Below, one piece after another: positions 17,306-25,865 of a stretch of DNA of 64,000 nucleotides. Both the position numbers and the translations under genes were made by a program. How positions within the stretch are numbered: the first letter of the stretch is position 1; each line of letters starts with the position of its first letter. The notes below the pieces were generated by a model. It had not been told where the DNA came from. It saw nothing but the letters and a program-made list of their open reading frames with translations, and ran no database searches. Source of the stretch: Micromonospora cathayae (GTDB lineage: Bacteria; Actinomycetota; Actinomycetes; Mycobacteriales; Micromonosporaceae); contig NZ_CP118615.1 of the NCBI RefSeq assembly GCF_028993575.1, positions 4,431,001-4,495,000 of the forward strand. The letters are read 5' to 3'.

Positions 17306-17311
17306 TAGGCT
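17306..17311 (+). promoter_or_regulatory. -10 element for a leaderless transcript
   Basis: TAGGCT, 8 nt before GTG 17320, with no Shine-Dalgarno between. This TANNNT-start spacing is the usual signature of leaderless mRNAs in actinomycetes. No clear -35 is visible. Confidence 0.55.
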
Positions 17312-17319
17312 TGCCTGCC

Positions 17320-18237
17320 GTGTCCGCGGAGAAGCCACCGACCGCCGCGTCCGACCCCGCCGAGCTGCGGGCCGACTGCGGACGCTGCTTCGCGCTCTGC
17401 TGCGTGGCACCGGCCTTCGCCGCGTCGGCGGACTTCGCCCTCGACAAGCCCGCCGGCACCCCCTGCCCGAACCTGGCGACCGACTTCCGCTGCGGCATCC
17501 ACGACCGGCTGCGCGAGCGCGGCTTCCCCGGCTGCACCGTGTTCGACTGCTTCGGGGCCGGGCAGCAGGTCGCCCAGGTCACCTTCGCCGGGCGGGACTG
17601 GCGCAGCCACCCGGAGCTGGCCGAGCCGATGCTGGCGGTGTTCCCGGTCATGCGGTCGCTGCACGAACTGCTCTGGTACGTCACCGCCGCCCGCGCCCTG
17701 CGCCCCGGTGACCCGCTCGACGGCGAACTGGACCGGGCCCGGGACCGCCTCGTCGCGCTGACCGAGAGCACCCCCGGGCAGCTGCGCACGCTGGACGTGG
17801 ACGCGCTGCGCCGGGAGGTCAACCCGACGCTGTCCCGCACCGGCGACCTGGTCCGCTCCCGGGGCGGTCGGGCCGGTGTGGACCGGCGGGGAGCCGACCT
17901 GGTCGGCGCCGACCTGCGCCGGGTGGACCTGCGGGCGGCGAACCTGCGCGGGGCGTACCTGATCGGGGCGGACCTGCGGGGCGCGGACCTGCACCTGGCC
18001 GACCTGACCGGGGCCGACCTGCGGGGCGCGGACCTGCGCGGGGCCGACCTGACCGGCAGCCTGTTCCTCACCCGGGCCCAGCTCGACGCCGCCCGGGGCG
18101 ACCGCACCACCCGGGTACCGGCGACGCTCGGCCGCCCGGTTCACTGGACGCACCTGCCGCTCACCCCGGTCACCGGGCCGGGCGGGGGCCGCCGGCCGGC
18201 CGCCGGAACCCGCCGGCCGGGTCGCCGGCGGGGTTGA
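17320..18237 (+). CDS. Pentapeptide-repeat protein with Cys-rich N-terminus
   Basis: 305 residues. GTG 17320 was chosen over the GTG 30 nt earlier because a leaderless -10 (TAGGCT) lies 8 nt upstream and the earlier codons fall in the terminator hairpin. The first 90 residues contain clustered cysteines (CGRCFALCC, then a Cys in [23 protein letters not shown]), reminiscent of metal-binding CxxC...CC proteins. Residues about 185-245 are A(D/N)LxX pentapeptides forming a short right-handed quadrilateral helix. A basic, Gly/Arg-rich tail follows. Role unknown; a TTG or GTG of the next MFS gene follows immediately. Confidence 0.85.
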   Translation: MSAEKPPTAASDPAELRADCGRCFALCCVAPAFAASADFALDKPAGTPCPNLATDFRCGIHDRLRERGFPGCTVFDCFGAGQQVAQVTFAGRDWRSHPELAEPMLAVFPVMRSLHELLWYVTAARALRPGDPLDGELDRARDRLVALTESTPGQLRTLDVDALRREVNPTLSRTGDLVRSRGGRAGVDRRGADLVGADLRRVDLRAANLRGAYLIGADLRGADLHLADLTGADLRGADLRGADLTGSLFLTRAQLDAARGDRTTRVPATLGRPVHWTHLPLTPVTGPGGGRRPAAGTRRPGRRRG

Positions 18238-18257
18238 CCGACGGGGAGGGACAACGC

Positions 18258-19493
18258 GTGGAGCAGGTCAAGGACACCGGGACAGGCGCGGCCCCGCCGT
18301 CGTACGTGTTCGCCGCCCGTAACGCGGTGGCGGTCGTCTTCGCGCTCAACGGGCTCGCCGTGGCGTCGTGGTTCTCCCGGGTGCCGGCGGTCCGGGCGGC
18401 GCTCGGCCTCAGCGCCGGCGAACTCGGCCTCGTCCTGCTCGCCATGTCCAGCGGCGCGCTGCTCGCCCTGACCACCGCCGGCCTGGTGACCCACCGGCTC
18501 GGCGCGGCCCGCACCGTGGTCGCGGCGCACCTGCTGATCGCGTTCGGGTTGTTCGGCGGTGGGCTCGCCGCCGAGGTGGTCGGCACGGTCCCGGGCGTCG
18601 CGGTCGGGCTGTTCGCCGCCGGGCTCGGGGCCGGCACCTCCGAGGTCGCCTTCAACGTCGAGGCGGCCACCGTGGAGCGGCGGCTCGGCCGGACCATCAT
18701 GCCCCGCTTCCACGCCGCGTGGAGCATCGGCTCGGTGACCGGCGCGGGCCTGGGCGCGGGGGCGGCCAGCCTCGGCCTGTCGCTGGTCGCGCACCTCGGC
18801 GTGGTCGCGGCGCTGGTGGTGGCCGGTACGCTGCCCGCGGTCCGCCGGTTCCTGCCGGCCGCCGCGCACGCTTCCGGCGCCGGCCGGCGGACCGGTCGGC
18901 TCCGGGACGCCTGGCGCGAGCCGCGTACCCTCCTCGTCGGCCTGCTGGTGCTGGTGCTGGCCTTCACCGAGGGCTCGGCCAACGACTGGCTGGCGGTCGC
19001 CTTCGTCGACGGGCACGACTTCGGCGAGGCGGCCGGGGCGGCGGTGTTCGGCCTGTTCGTGGTCGGCATGACGGTGGGACGGCTCGCCGGCACCCCGCTG
19101 CTGGACCGGTGGGGTCGGGTGCCGGTGCTGCTCGCCACGATCGGCGTGGCGATCGTCGGTTCGCTCACCGCCGTGCTCGCCTCCGGTCCGCTGGCCGTGG
19201 CCGGGGCGGTGCTGTGGGGGCTCGGCGCGTCGCTGGGCTTCCCGGTCGGCATGAGCGCCGCCGCCGACGAGGAGGAGCACGCCGCCGCCCGGGTCAGCGT
19301 GGTCGCGGCGATCGGGTACACCTCGTTCCTGGCCGGCCCACCGCTGATCGGGCTGCTCGGCGACCACGTCGGCACGCTACGGGCGCTGCTGGTCGTACCG
19401 CTGTTGCTGCTGCCCACGCTGGCCCTGGTGCCGGCGACCCGCCCGCCGGCCGCCCGTCCGTCGGCCCGCCCGACGCCGGCCAAGACCGGCTGA
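18258..19493 (+). CDS. MFS transporter (MosC/YbjJ-like)
   Basis: 411 residues and about 12 membrane segments. The first loop FSRVPAVRAALGLSAGELG and the mid-protein FTEGSANDWLAV are typical of the MosC/YbjJ-like branch of the major facilitator superfamily. GTG 18258 was chosen because GGGGAGGG sits 7 nt upstream; a TTG at 18234 overlapping the previous stop is in frame but lacks a ribosome site. Substrate unknown, probably a drug, sugar or amine. The C-terminal tail is Pro/Ala/Arg rich. It is tail to tail with the MFS remnant at 19503. Confidence 0.87.
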   Translation: MEQVKDTGTGAAPPSYVFAARNAVAVVFALNGLAVASWFSRVPAVRAALGLSAGELGLVLLAMSSGALLALTTAGLVTHRLGAARTVVAAHLLIAFGLFGGGLAAEVVGTVPGVAVGLFAAGLGAGTSEVAFNVEAATVERRLGRTIMPRFHAAWSIGSVTGAGLGAGAASLGLSLVAHLGVVAALVVAGTLPAVRRFLPAAAHASGAGRRTGRLRDAWREPRTLLVGLLVLVLAFTEGSANDWLAVAFVDGHDFGEAAGAAVFGLFVVGMTVGRLAGTPLLDRWGRVPVLLATIGVAIVGSLTAVLASGPLAVAGAVLWGLGASLGFPVGMSAAADEEEHAAARVSVVAAIGYTSFLAGPPLIGLLGDHVGTLRALLVVPLLLLPTLALVPATRPPAARPSARPTPAKTG

Positions 19494-19502
19494 CCCGCCG
19501 GC

Positions 19503-20000
19503 TCACGGGGTGCCCGCCACGGCCCCGTCGTCCGCCGGGCGCACGACGTGTCCGGCGGGGTCCGGCCGGCCGGGCAGCAGGCTGCTGCCCGCCAGGATGA
19601 CGAGCACGCAGGCCAGGATCCACCAGTACCCGTACCGGAACCCGCGCGCCGGGTCGGCGTCCCCGGCGAGGTCGACGACGAGCGCGACCACGGCGATGCC
19701 GACCGCCGCGCCCAGCTGGTTGAGCATGTAGAGCACCGAACTGCCCTGGGGCACCTGGTGGCGGGGGAGGGTGCGGTACAGCGAGCCCATGGTGGGCGCG
19801 CCCACCGCGCCGAGCCCCGCCCCGACGACGAACGCCCACAGCGCCGGCCACGCCCCGCCGGCGTCGACCCGGGTGAGCGCCGCCGCCCCGAGCGCCGCCC
19901 CGAGCGCCGCCACGAACGCGCCGGTCAGGGCCGGGCGGCGGGCACCGAGGCGGTCACTGAGCCGGCCGGCGACCGGCATGGCCAGGACGGAACCCGCCCC
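19503..20000 (-). pseudogene. MFS (DHA2-like) transporter remnant, 5' two thirds deleted
   Basis: Open leftward frame matching the C-terminal third of a 14-segment DHA2/EmrB-type exporter: LAMPVAGRLSDRLGARRP (the loop motif at the start of the last third), about five membrane segments and a short polar tail ending at TCA 19503-19505. No signal for initiation precedes it. Upstream the frame runs straight into a tetR remnant on the other strand. About 330 N-terminal residues of a normal transporter (around 500) are missing. An ATG at 19977-19979 could theoretically start a stub but has no ribosome site. Confidence 0.8.
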
Positions 20001-20420
20001 GCGGACCTCGTCGAGCAGCAGTTGGCGATCATCGGCCGGCTCGCCGACCCCGGGGACGATCTCCGTGCCGCCCTGCTCGCGGTCGGTGGTGACCTGGCCC
20101 GGGTCGACTGCGGCGAACGGGCCCGCGCGTTACGGCGGCTGCTGCACGCCGAGGCCACCCGGTTCCCCGAACTCCTCGACGCCGCGCCCGGTCGCGGCGC
20201 GGAACGCCTCACCGAGGCGCTGGCCGACCGCCTCGCCCGGCTCGCCCTGAGCGGCCGGCTGCGGATCACCGACCCGGCCCTGGCCGCCGAGCAGTTCCTC
20301 GCCCTCGTCACCGGGCCGCTGCAGAGCCGGTCGCGGTACGGCAACCGGGTGGTCCCGGTCCAGGAGCAGCGGGCCGTCACCGTTGCCGCCGTGGACATGT
20401 TCCTGCTGGCCGTCGGGTAG
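20001..20420 (+). pseudogene. TetR family regulator remnant, HTH deleted
   Basis: Rightward frame carrying the C-terminal domain of an AefR-type TetR regulator: LLHAEATRFPELLDA and RLRITDPALAAEQFLALVTG are the usual dimerisation/ligand-domain landmarks. It ends at TAG 20418-20420. The N-terminal HTH (about 60 residues) is absent; the frame begins abruptly near 20000, where the MFS remnant ends. Divergent tetR/MFS pairs are common, so one deletion spanning the shared promoter and both 5' ends explains the arrangement. The exact junction (about 19990-20010) is uncertain. Confidence 0.8.
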
Positions 20421-20446
20421 CGCCCCGGCCCGTCCGGACGATGCTC

Positions 20447-20495
20447 TTGACAGTGGCCGAGGTGAATACCATACGATCTCGATCTATCGAAGATC
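20447..20495 (+). promoter_or_regulatory. Promoter region of the M23 peptidase gene with inverted repeat
   Basis: TTGACA at 20447-20452, with TACGAT at 20472-20477 as a possible -10 (19-nt spacer, longer than optimal). Overlapping it, 20475-20495 is an inverted repeat with GATCT/AGATC ends and CGAT/ATCG inner arms offset by bulges. It could be an operator. The segment is markedly less GC-rich than its surroundings. Confidence 0.5.
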
Positions 20496-20577
20496 CTCGC
20501 TTGGGTCGGGCCTCGGGACGCCACCACGACCGGCCCCGTCGTCGGCGGGAGCGACCCGGCTATCCCTCGGAGCGGCA

Positions 20578-21360
20578 GTGGCAGACGGACGGTCGTACCG
20601 GGGCATCGACCGGCGGCACCTGCTCGGCGTGATCACCGCCGCGCTGGCGGCCGGCGTCGTCCCGGAAGCCTGGCTCGCGGAAGCCGCGTACGGCGCCACC
20701 CCCCGGTGGAACCGCCCCTTCGACAAGTGGGTGCCGATCACGTCCCCGTTCGGTCCCCGGACCGACCCGATCACCGGCGAGACCCGGCAGCACAACGGCA
20801 CCGACTACAGCTCCTCCGGCATCCTCGGCTATCCGGTCCGGTCCATCGCGGCGGGCACCGTGACCGGCGTCAGCCACAGCGCCGACGGATTCGGCCACCA
20901 CGCCACCGTCACCCACGCCGACGGCTGGCGCAGTCTCTACGCCCACCTACGCGAGACTCCCGTGGTGCGGGTCGGTACGCAGGTCGCGGGCGGACAACAC
21001 CTCGGCAACGTCGGCTCGACCGGCCGGTCCACCGGCCCGCACCTGCACCTCGAGGTGACCCAGCCGAACGGCCAGCGGGTGAACCCCGAATCGGTCCTCG
21101 CGGGCGCACCGTACGCCGGGGCACCCGGATCCCCTCCCACGATTCTCACCAAGGACGGGCTGATGTACCTCATCTGGAGCACCGGCGGCACGGGTTACCT
21201 GGTCACCCCGAACCGGGTCATCGGGCTACGGTCGATGGCCCACTACAACCTCTTCAAGCGGATCATCAACTCCAACCAGGCCGCCGACCAGCCGGAGGTC
21301 TTCAACCAACTGGAGATCGACCAGATCAACGCGTACCTCAACGGGCACGTGCCGGCCTGA
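20578..21360 (+). CDS. Exported M23 family peptidase
   Basis: 260 residues. GTG 20578 with CGGAG 5 nt upstream. A twin-arginine-like start DRRHLLGVITAALAAG suggests export. The peptidase core (residues 50-175) shows zinc ligands H72 and D76 in HNGTD, H123 in LYAHLRE, and H156 in HLHLEV, the LytM/M23 pattern of peptidoglycan endopeptidases. The C-terminal 75 residues (YLIWSTGGTGYLVTPN..., landmarks only) form a small extra domain I do not recognise. Probably acts on the cell wall. It has its own promoter and no operon partners. Confidence 0.9.
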   Translation: MADGRSYRGIDRRHLLGVITAALAAGVVPEAWLAEAAYGATPRWNRPFDKWVPITSPFGPRTDPITGETRQHNGTDYSSSGILGYPVRSIAAGTVTGVSHSADGFGHHATVTHADGWRSLYAHLRETPVVRVGTQVAGGQHLGNVGSTGRSTGPHLHLEVTQPNGQRVNPESVLAGAPYAGAPGSPPTILTKDGLMYLIWSTGGTGYLVTPNRVIGLRSMAHYNLFKRIINSNQAADQPEVFNQLEIDQINAYLNGHVPA

Positions 21361-21398
21361 CCGGCCCAGCCCGGCCCGTTTCCCGAGTCTGGCATGGC

Positions 21399-21404
21399 TA
21401 GTCT
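21399..21404 (+). promoter_or_regulatory. -10 element for a leaderless transcript
   Basis: TAGTCT 6 nt before ATG 21411, with no ribosome binding site between: a leaderless-type arrangement for the leucine-rich-repeat gene. Confidence 0.5.
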
Positions 21405-21410
21405 CGGCGG

Positions 21411-22262
21411 ATGCAGCAGCCCCCTGACGTCCCCGTGTTGTTATCGAACAGGTTCGCCGATGCCACCCCGCCGGAGACCGGCGGGCCGAGCCGCGACCGC
21501 TGCGCCTGCGTCGGCTACTCGGCCGAGACCCGTCCGGAGACCGTCCACTTCCACCCCGAGCGGCAGGACACCACCGCACCGGGCTGGCTGCGGCTGCTCC
21601 ACCTGATCGACGAGGCCGCGGCGGACGGTCGTGAGTCGTTCACACCCTTCGTGGAGATGACCTCGGAGCAGCGGCGGCAGGTCGTCACGCTGCCCCCGTC
21701 GATCGGGACGTTGACCGCAGTCAGGCACCTCGTGCTCTACGGCACCAACCTGGTACGGATCCCGCCCGAGATCGGGGCGATGTCCAGCCTGGAGGTGTTC
21801 GAGCCCTACACGTCGCACCGGCTGCACTGGTACCCCTACGAGTTGACCCGCTGCACCCGCCTGCGCGACAGCACCGTCAGCACCCGCGTGCTGTACGGGA
21901 ACGTCAAGCATCGCCCTCCCTTTCCGGCGCTGCGGCCGGTGACCGCCGCCGCCGAGGCCACCTTCGGCACGCTCGATCCCGGTGTCTGGGGCACCGAGGC
22001 GGTCCGTACGTGCAGCGTCTGCGACCAGCCCATCGGCCAGCAGTTGCACCAGGTCTGGATCTCCCTGCGCGTCGGCACCGACGTGCTGCCCTTCCTCGTC
22101 AACGCGTGCTCGCCCGGATGCATCGACGCCCTGCCCCAGCCGGCCCGCGACCATGTGCAGACCGCACACACCGGTGGTCCCGGCGTCGTGCAGCCGCCCG
22201 ACTACCGCACCCTGTGGCGACAGCGGCAGGACGCACCTGACAGCGGGTCGGGCACCACCTGA
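21411..22262 (+). CDS. Leucine-rich-repeat protein with C-terminal Cys cluster
   Basis: 283 residues, start ATG 21411. Residues about 85-140 carry two or three LRR-like units (VTLPPSIGTLTAVRHLVLYG, then LVRIPPEIGAMSSLEVFE). Residues about 200-245 contain CSVCDQPIG and later ACSPGC, a possible zinc site. No signal peptide or membrane segment is visible. Probably a cytoplasmic interaction protein; function unknown. It stands alone, convergent with the HTH regulator that follows. Confidence 0.75.
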   Translation: MQQPPDVPVLLSNRFADATPPETGGPSRDRCACVGYSAETRPETVHFHPERQDTTAPGWLRLLHLIDEAAADGRESFTPFVEMTSEQRRQVVTLPPSIGTLTAVRHLVLYGTNLVRIPPEIGAMSSLEVFEPYTSHRLHWYPYELTRCTRLRDSTVSTRVLYGNVKHRPPFPALRPVTAAAEATFGTLDPGVWGTEAVRTCSVCDQPIGQQLHQVWISLRVGTDVLPFLVNACSPGCIDALPQPARDHVQTAHTGGPGVVQPPDYRTLWRQRQDAPDSGSGTT

Positions 22263-22332
22263 CCCCCTGTCGGGCCGACGGCTCCCCGCCGTGCCGGTCG
22301 ACCGACTCTGCCGGCGCGTCCGGAGCGCGGTC

Positions 22333-23535
22333 TCACCCCAGTCCGAGGGTGACGGCGAGCTGGGTGACCGTGGTCGGGGCGTACGGGTCACGGGCGATCC
22401 GGGCGAGCAGGTCCCGGGCCACCGGCCGATGACGGATCTCGGCGGGCGCGGTCTGCACGGCCTCGGTCAGTACGCGGGCGGCGTTGGCCACGTCGTCGAC
22501 GTGCAGGTAGGCGCGGGCGGTGTCGACCAGGTGGGCGGCCCGGTGCTCGGCCGGCAGCCACCGCCAACCCGCCTGCCTGGTGGTCCTCTCGTGCCAGTCG
22601 ATGGCGTCGTGCGCGTTGCCGAGTTCGATCGCGGCGGCGGCACGGGCCAGGGCGACCGCGGTCGGTCCGAAGGCGGTGTGGTGGTGGTCGACCCCGTCCC
22701 GGAGGTGTCCGGCCATGCCGGTCGCCTCGTCGATCAATTCGGCGGTGGCGCGGTCGTCCCCGGCCTGCGCCGCCGCCAGCGCGGCCTGGACCAGCAGGGT
22801 CCCGCAGAGGGATACGTCGGCCGGGGTGCCGTACTCGATCACGGTCGGAGCGATCCGGTAGGCGGCGGCGAGCGTCACCGACTTCGCCGTCCCCGCCCGC
22901 CCCGCCGCCCGCAGCGCCTGGCCGAGCTGCACGGCCGCGGCGGCGACCAGGGTCCGGTCGCCGGTGGCGGCGATCATCGCCCGGTCCGCCGCCAGCCAGG
23001 CCAGGTCGGCGACCTCCAGCTTGACCAGCAGGGCGGCTGTGATCCGGTACGCGTCGACCAGCAGCGCCCGGCCGGTGTCCGGCGCGGTGGCGTGCGTGCG
23101 CGGGGCGTCGACCAGCAGATCCGGCAGCAACTCGACCACCTGCCGGTAGCGGGCGTGCTGGAAGGTGGTCCAGGCGTGGGTGACCTCGCGGGCCATCCGG
23201 TCGACGGGCAGCACCGGGCGGCGGCCGGTTGGGCGGCCGAGCGGAATCTCGTACCGGGACAGCGCTGTCCGAACCCGCTCCACCGCCTCGGCGCGCGCAT
23301 CCACCTCGACCGGCCGGGCGACCCGGCCCAGCAGTACCGCCGGGTCGATCCGCAGCACGGCGGCGATGTCCTGGAGTGTGGACAGTCTGTCCAGCGTCCG
23401 GACGCCGCGTTCGACCTTGTCCACCCAGCTCTTCGACTTGCCGAGCCGGTCGGCGAACAGCTGCTGCGACAGCTTCCGCCGGATGCGCCAGTACGCCACC
23501 CGCCGGCCGATCGGCAACCGCTCAGTGTTGTCCAC
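22333..23535 (-). CDS. HTH (XRE-type) regulator with TPR-like C-terminus
   Basis: 400 residues. Residues about 10-65 form an XRE helix-turn-helix (LSQQLFADRLGKSKSWVDKV). The rest is helical, Ala/Leu rich, of the TPR-like type found in many actinomycete regulators, with repeated AAxAxxxxG patterns. GTG 23533-23535 lies inside the end of a 57-residue upstream ORF (14-nt overlap), so the two are probably translated in series. Target genes are unknown. A second protein of the same layout is encoded next to it (23876-25177). Confidence 0.87.
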   Translation of the reverse strand: MDNTERLPIGRRVAYWRIRRKLSQQLFADRLGKSKSWVDKVERGVRTLDRLSTLQDIAAVLRIDPAVLLGRVARPVEVDARAEAVERVRTALSRYEIPLGRPTGRRPVLPVDRMAREVTHAWTTFQHARYRQVVELLPDLLVDAPRTHATAPDTGRALLVDAYRITAALLVKLEVADLAWLAADRAMIAATGDRTLVAAAAVQLGQALRAAGRAGTAKSVTLAAAYRIAPTVIEYGTPADVSLCGTLLVQAALAAAQAGDDRATAELIDEATGMAGHLRDGVDHHHTAFGPTAVALARAAAAIELGNAHDAIDWHERTTRQAGWRWLPAEHRAAHLVDTARAYLHVDDVANAARVLTEAVQTAPAEIRHRPVARDLLARIARDPYAPTTVTQLAVTLGLG

Positions 23536-23695
23536 GCCGCCACCGCCGATCGGGTAGTGCCCGGGTGGTCTCCTCTACCGGTATCCGGTCGGCCTCGGCG
23601 AGCGCGAGAATCCGCCGTCTCGCGGCCTCCCGTTCCGCCGCCTGGATCCGCTCACCCCGGCTCTGCGCCGGATCGCCCTGCGTACCGTCGTCCAC
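23522..23695 (-). CDS. Small helical protein (57 aa) coupled to HTH regulator
   Basis: GTG 23693-23695 is preceded by a strong GGGAGGA about 6 nt upstream. The 57-residue product is highly charged, with a helical stretch RIQAAEREAARRRILALAE in the middle and an Arg/Trp-rich end. Its stop (23522-23524) lies 14 nt inside the downstream regulator gene. I do not recognise the family; it is not an obvious DUF397 protein, which often accompanies such regulators. It may be a partner or modulator of the regulator. The strong ribosome site and overlap are the evidence that it is real. Confidence 0.6.
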   Translation of the reverse strand: MDDGTQGDPAQSRGERIQAAEREAARRRILALAEADRIPVEETTRALPDRRWRRGQH

Positions 23696-23714
23696 TCGCG
23701 TCCTCCCGGAATGG

Positions 23715-23760
23715 GGGCGCGGCGGTGGTGCTCGGGGGAAGACCGACCACCGCCGCGCCC
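23715..23760 (-). terminator. Hairpin with perfect 15-bp stem
   Basis: 23715-23729 (GGGCGCGGCGGTGGT) pairs perfectly with 23746-23760 around a 16-nt loop. It lies 116 nt beyond the stop of the upstream HTH gene and 20 nt before the small gene's start, so it may end the first transcript or act as an attenuator in the leader of the second. Confidence 0.75.
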
Positions 23761-23875
23761 GGCTGACGGACGCGACCGACAGCGGTACCGAAGGACCGGT
23801 GTCCGTTGCGCCCTGAACACAGCGTGTGACGAAGTGGCGGCGTGATCCAGGTGAACCTTGTCCTCTCCTGTCCGC

Positions 23876-25177
23876 CTAGCTGGATGTCCTGACGGCGGAC
23901 AGGTCGGCCGACAGGTCCAGGAAGTCACTCACCGCAGCCGCGTTCGGGGCAGTCTCGGTCAGGATCCGGCGTAGCTCAGCCACTCGACGGACCGCCCGGT
24001 GCGACTGCGCCCGACGGGCCAGGTCCAGTGCCCGCTGTGCCGCGTCGGTCGCCTGTTCGATCTCCCCGGCCTGCACCAGGCTCTCGGCGAGCCAGGTGAG
24101 GTAGAGCGACGTCTCGCGGGGAACGTCCTGCCCGTACCGGGCAGTCACCCGCTCCAGGATCGGTACCGATCGCAGCGGTCGCCGCAGCTCCGTCCACACC
24201 CGGCCGGTCATGATCTCCACCTCGTCCGGCGTGAGCCAGTACGCCCACGGCGGAGCAGCGTCCGGGTCCCGGTCCGCGTACACCTCCTCCACGGCACCCA
24301 ACGCCCGCTCCGCCAGGTCTGGGTCGCCAGCACGGGCATGAGCCCACGCCACCCGTTCCAGTAACAGCGCCTGGCCGGTGGCCTCGGCCGACTGCCGGCC
24401 ACCGGCGTGCGCGGATCGGGCCAGGGTGACCGCCTCGCGCCGGTCTCCGATGTTCGCCTCGAGATAGCTGAGGGTGCTGAGACAGTTGGCCGCACTGGCC
24501 GGGTCGCCGCCGGCGTGTGCGGCCCGCAGGCCGGCCAGGTAGTACCGGCGGGCCTCGGTGACCAGACCGGCGTCCTCGGCCACGAAGCCGGCGAGCTGAC
24601 ACAGGTCTGCTATCACCGAGAGCAGTCGCCGGCTGACGAGTTCGGAGTGGCTGCCCTCGCGGAGCAGGTCAGCGGTTACCGCCAACTCCGCGGTGACCAT
24701 CGCATGGGTCTCCGCGCCGCCGACGTGGTCGTCCAGGCGTCGAAGTTGGTGGACCCGTCGCTCGACGTGAACGACAGTGCCGAGTCCCACCCGCCGGCCG
24801 GCGCTCAACTCGTACCGTTGTGGGGGGTCTGCTATGAGCCACTGATGCGCCAGGGCGCTGGCGTTCTCCGGGGTCGGGCCGGTGCTGACGAGTTGTTCGG
24901 CGAGTTGTTCGGCGTCGCACTGCCGCCAGCCCAGCATCCGGTCGATCGTCCACCGTCCGCCATCCACCGTCATCGCGAGAGTGGCGAGTTCGTTGCCGGT
25001 GTGCAGAGCGTCATCCAGGCGTCGGGCCACCTCCATGGTCGGCGGCTTGCGACCGTGCGCGAGATCGTGGAGATAGCTTTTGCCGTAGTAGGTGCGGGCG
25101 GCGAGCGCGCGGTAGGTGATTCCCTGTTCCTTGAGTACTTCCCGTAGGCGTGCCGAGAAGCGCGAAGATGCAGACAT
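23876..25177 (-). CDS. HTH (XRE-type) regulator with TPR-like C-terminus
   Basis: 433 residues. ATG 25175-25177 was chosen (GGGAG 7 nt upstream, and the HTH follows at once); an in-frame extension further upstream lacks a ribosome site. HTH residues about 5-60 include LREVLKEQGITYRALAARTY and LHDLAHGRKPPTMEVARRLD. From about residue 170 onward there are TPR-like helix pairs (RRYYLAGLRAAHAGGDPASA, ALLLERVAWAHARAGD). Role probably ligand- or peptide-responsive regulation; targets unknown. It is divergent from a small exported protein gene. Confidence 0.87.
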   Translation of the reverse strand: MSASSRFSARLREVLKEQGITYRALAARTYYGKSYLHDLAHGRKPPTMEVARRLDDALHTGNELATLAMTVDGGRWTIDRMLGWRQCDAEQLAEQLVSTGPTPENASALAHQWLIADPPQRYELSAGRRVGLGTVVHVERRVHQLRRLDDHVGGAETHAMVTAELAVTADLLREGSHSELVSRRLLSVIADLCQLAGFVAEDAGLVTEARRYYLAGLRAAHAGGDPASAANCLSTLSYLEANIGDRREAVTLARSAHAGGRQSAEATGQALLLERVAWAHARAGDPDLAERALGAVEEVYADRDPDAAPPWAYWLTPDEVEIMTGRVWTELRRPLRSVPILERVTARYGQDVPRETSLYLTWLAESLVQAGEIEQATDAAQRALDLARRAQSHRAVRRVAELRRILTETAPNAAAVSDFLDLSADLSAVRTSS

Positions 25178-25417
25178 GACAGGCTCCCAGTGATCGGCTG
25201 GGCGACGAGCTGGCAATCGTCGGTACGAGGGGCCGGCGCTTCGGACCGTACCCCGAAGGCCCGAGGCGAGCACACTGTGGGTGCGCGTTTCGTCACCCAG
25301 TGGTTCGTGGGGCTGTGGGTGATCCGGCGGTCACCGGGTCATTGGACAAATGCGAAAACTGCTGGCGGCGCGGGCCAACCGGCCGCCGGTGCCGTTCGCG
25401 GGTGTTCCGGCAGGATC

Positions 25418-25444
25418 TATAGTCATCGAAACTCATCGTTTCGA
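25418..25444 (+). promoter_or_regulatory. -10 element and inverted repeat before small exported protein
   Basis: TATAGT at 25418-25423 is a good -10. It is followed by the perfect inverted repeat TCGAAAC-TCATC-GTTTCGA (25426-25444) around the expected transcription start. The repeat may be an operator or a 5' stem in the mRNA. Confidence 0.6.
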
Positions 25445-25460
25445 GGTCTCGGAGGACGCC

Positions 25461-25715
25461 GTGCGCCCCTCGATCCGCCGTACCCTGACCCGGGCCTTCG
25501 CCATCGGGGCCACCCTCGCCGCGGTCTCCACCGTGGCCCTCGTCGCCGCACCCGCCCAGGCGTACGAGATCACCTGGTACGGCCCGTACGGGTACTACGA
25601 GTGCGAGGCCGCGTACGACGCCCTGATGAACAGCGGCGCGCCGGTGCCCCGGACGGTGACCTGCCAGTACCACGACGTGAACGGTCCGGGCTGGTACTAC
25701 GGCACCCTGGGCTGA
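25461..25715 (+). CDS. Small exported protein of unknown function
   Basis: 84 residues. GTG 25461 has GGAGGA 4 nt upstream; a longer in-frame reading from 25350 crosses the promoter and is rejected. The N-terminus is a Sec signal peptide (basic RRTLTRAF, hydrophobic core, cleavage after PAQA near residue 33). The mature part, about 51 residues, is rich in Tyr, Trp and Gly with two Cys (YYECEAAYDAL and TVTCQYHD), which may form a disulfide. Family not recognised. Confidence 0.8.
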   Translation: MRPSIRRTLTRAFAIGATLAAVSTVALVAAPAQAYEITWYGPYGYYECEAAYDALMNSGAPVPRTVTCQYHDVNGPGWYYGTLG

Positions 25716-25865
25716 TCCTGCCGACCGGCCCCTCCTGGCGGGAACCTGACGGTGTGCCCGCGAAGCCGGCACGGGTAGTTACCCTGACGTCAGTCCATGG
25801 AGGACGGCCGGCGGGTACGGGCGGACCCTGGGCGCGGGCCGCGCCGGCGCGGGGAGGTTCGCGTC

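Noticed and set aside
19548..20000. N-terminal extension of the tetR remnant leftward on the plus strand
   Set aside because: The plus-strand frame stays open only because it is antisense to the MFS remnant; its residues show no HTH.
25797..25865. ATG start at 25797 for the STAND ATPase
   Set aside because: No ribosome site and a Gly/Arg-rich unlikely N-terminus, whereas GTG 25866 has GGGGAGG at ideal spacing.
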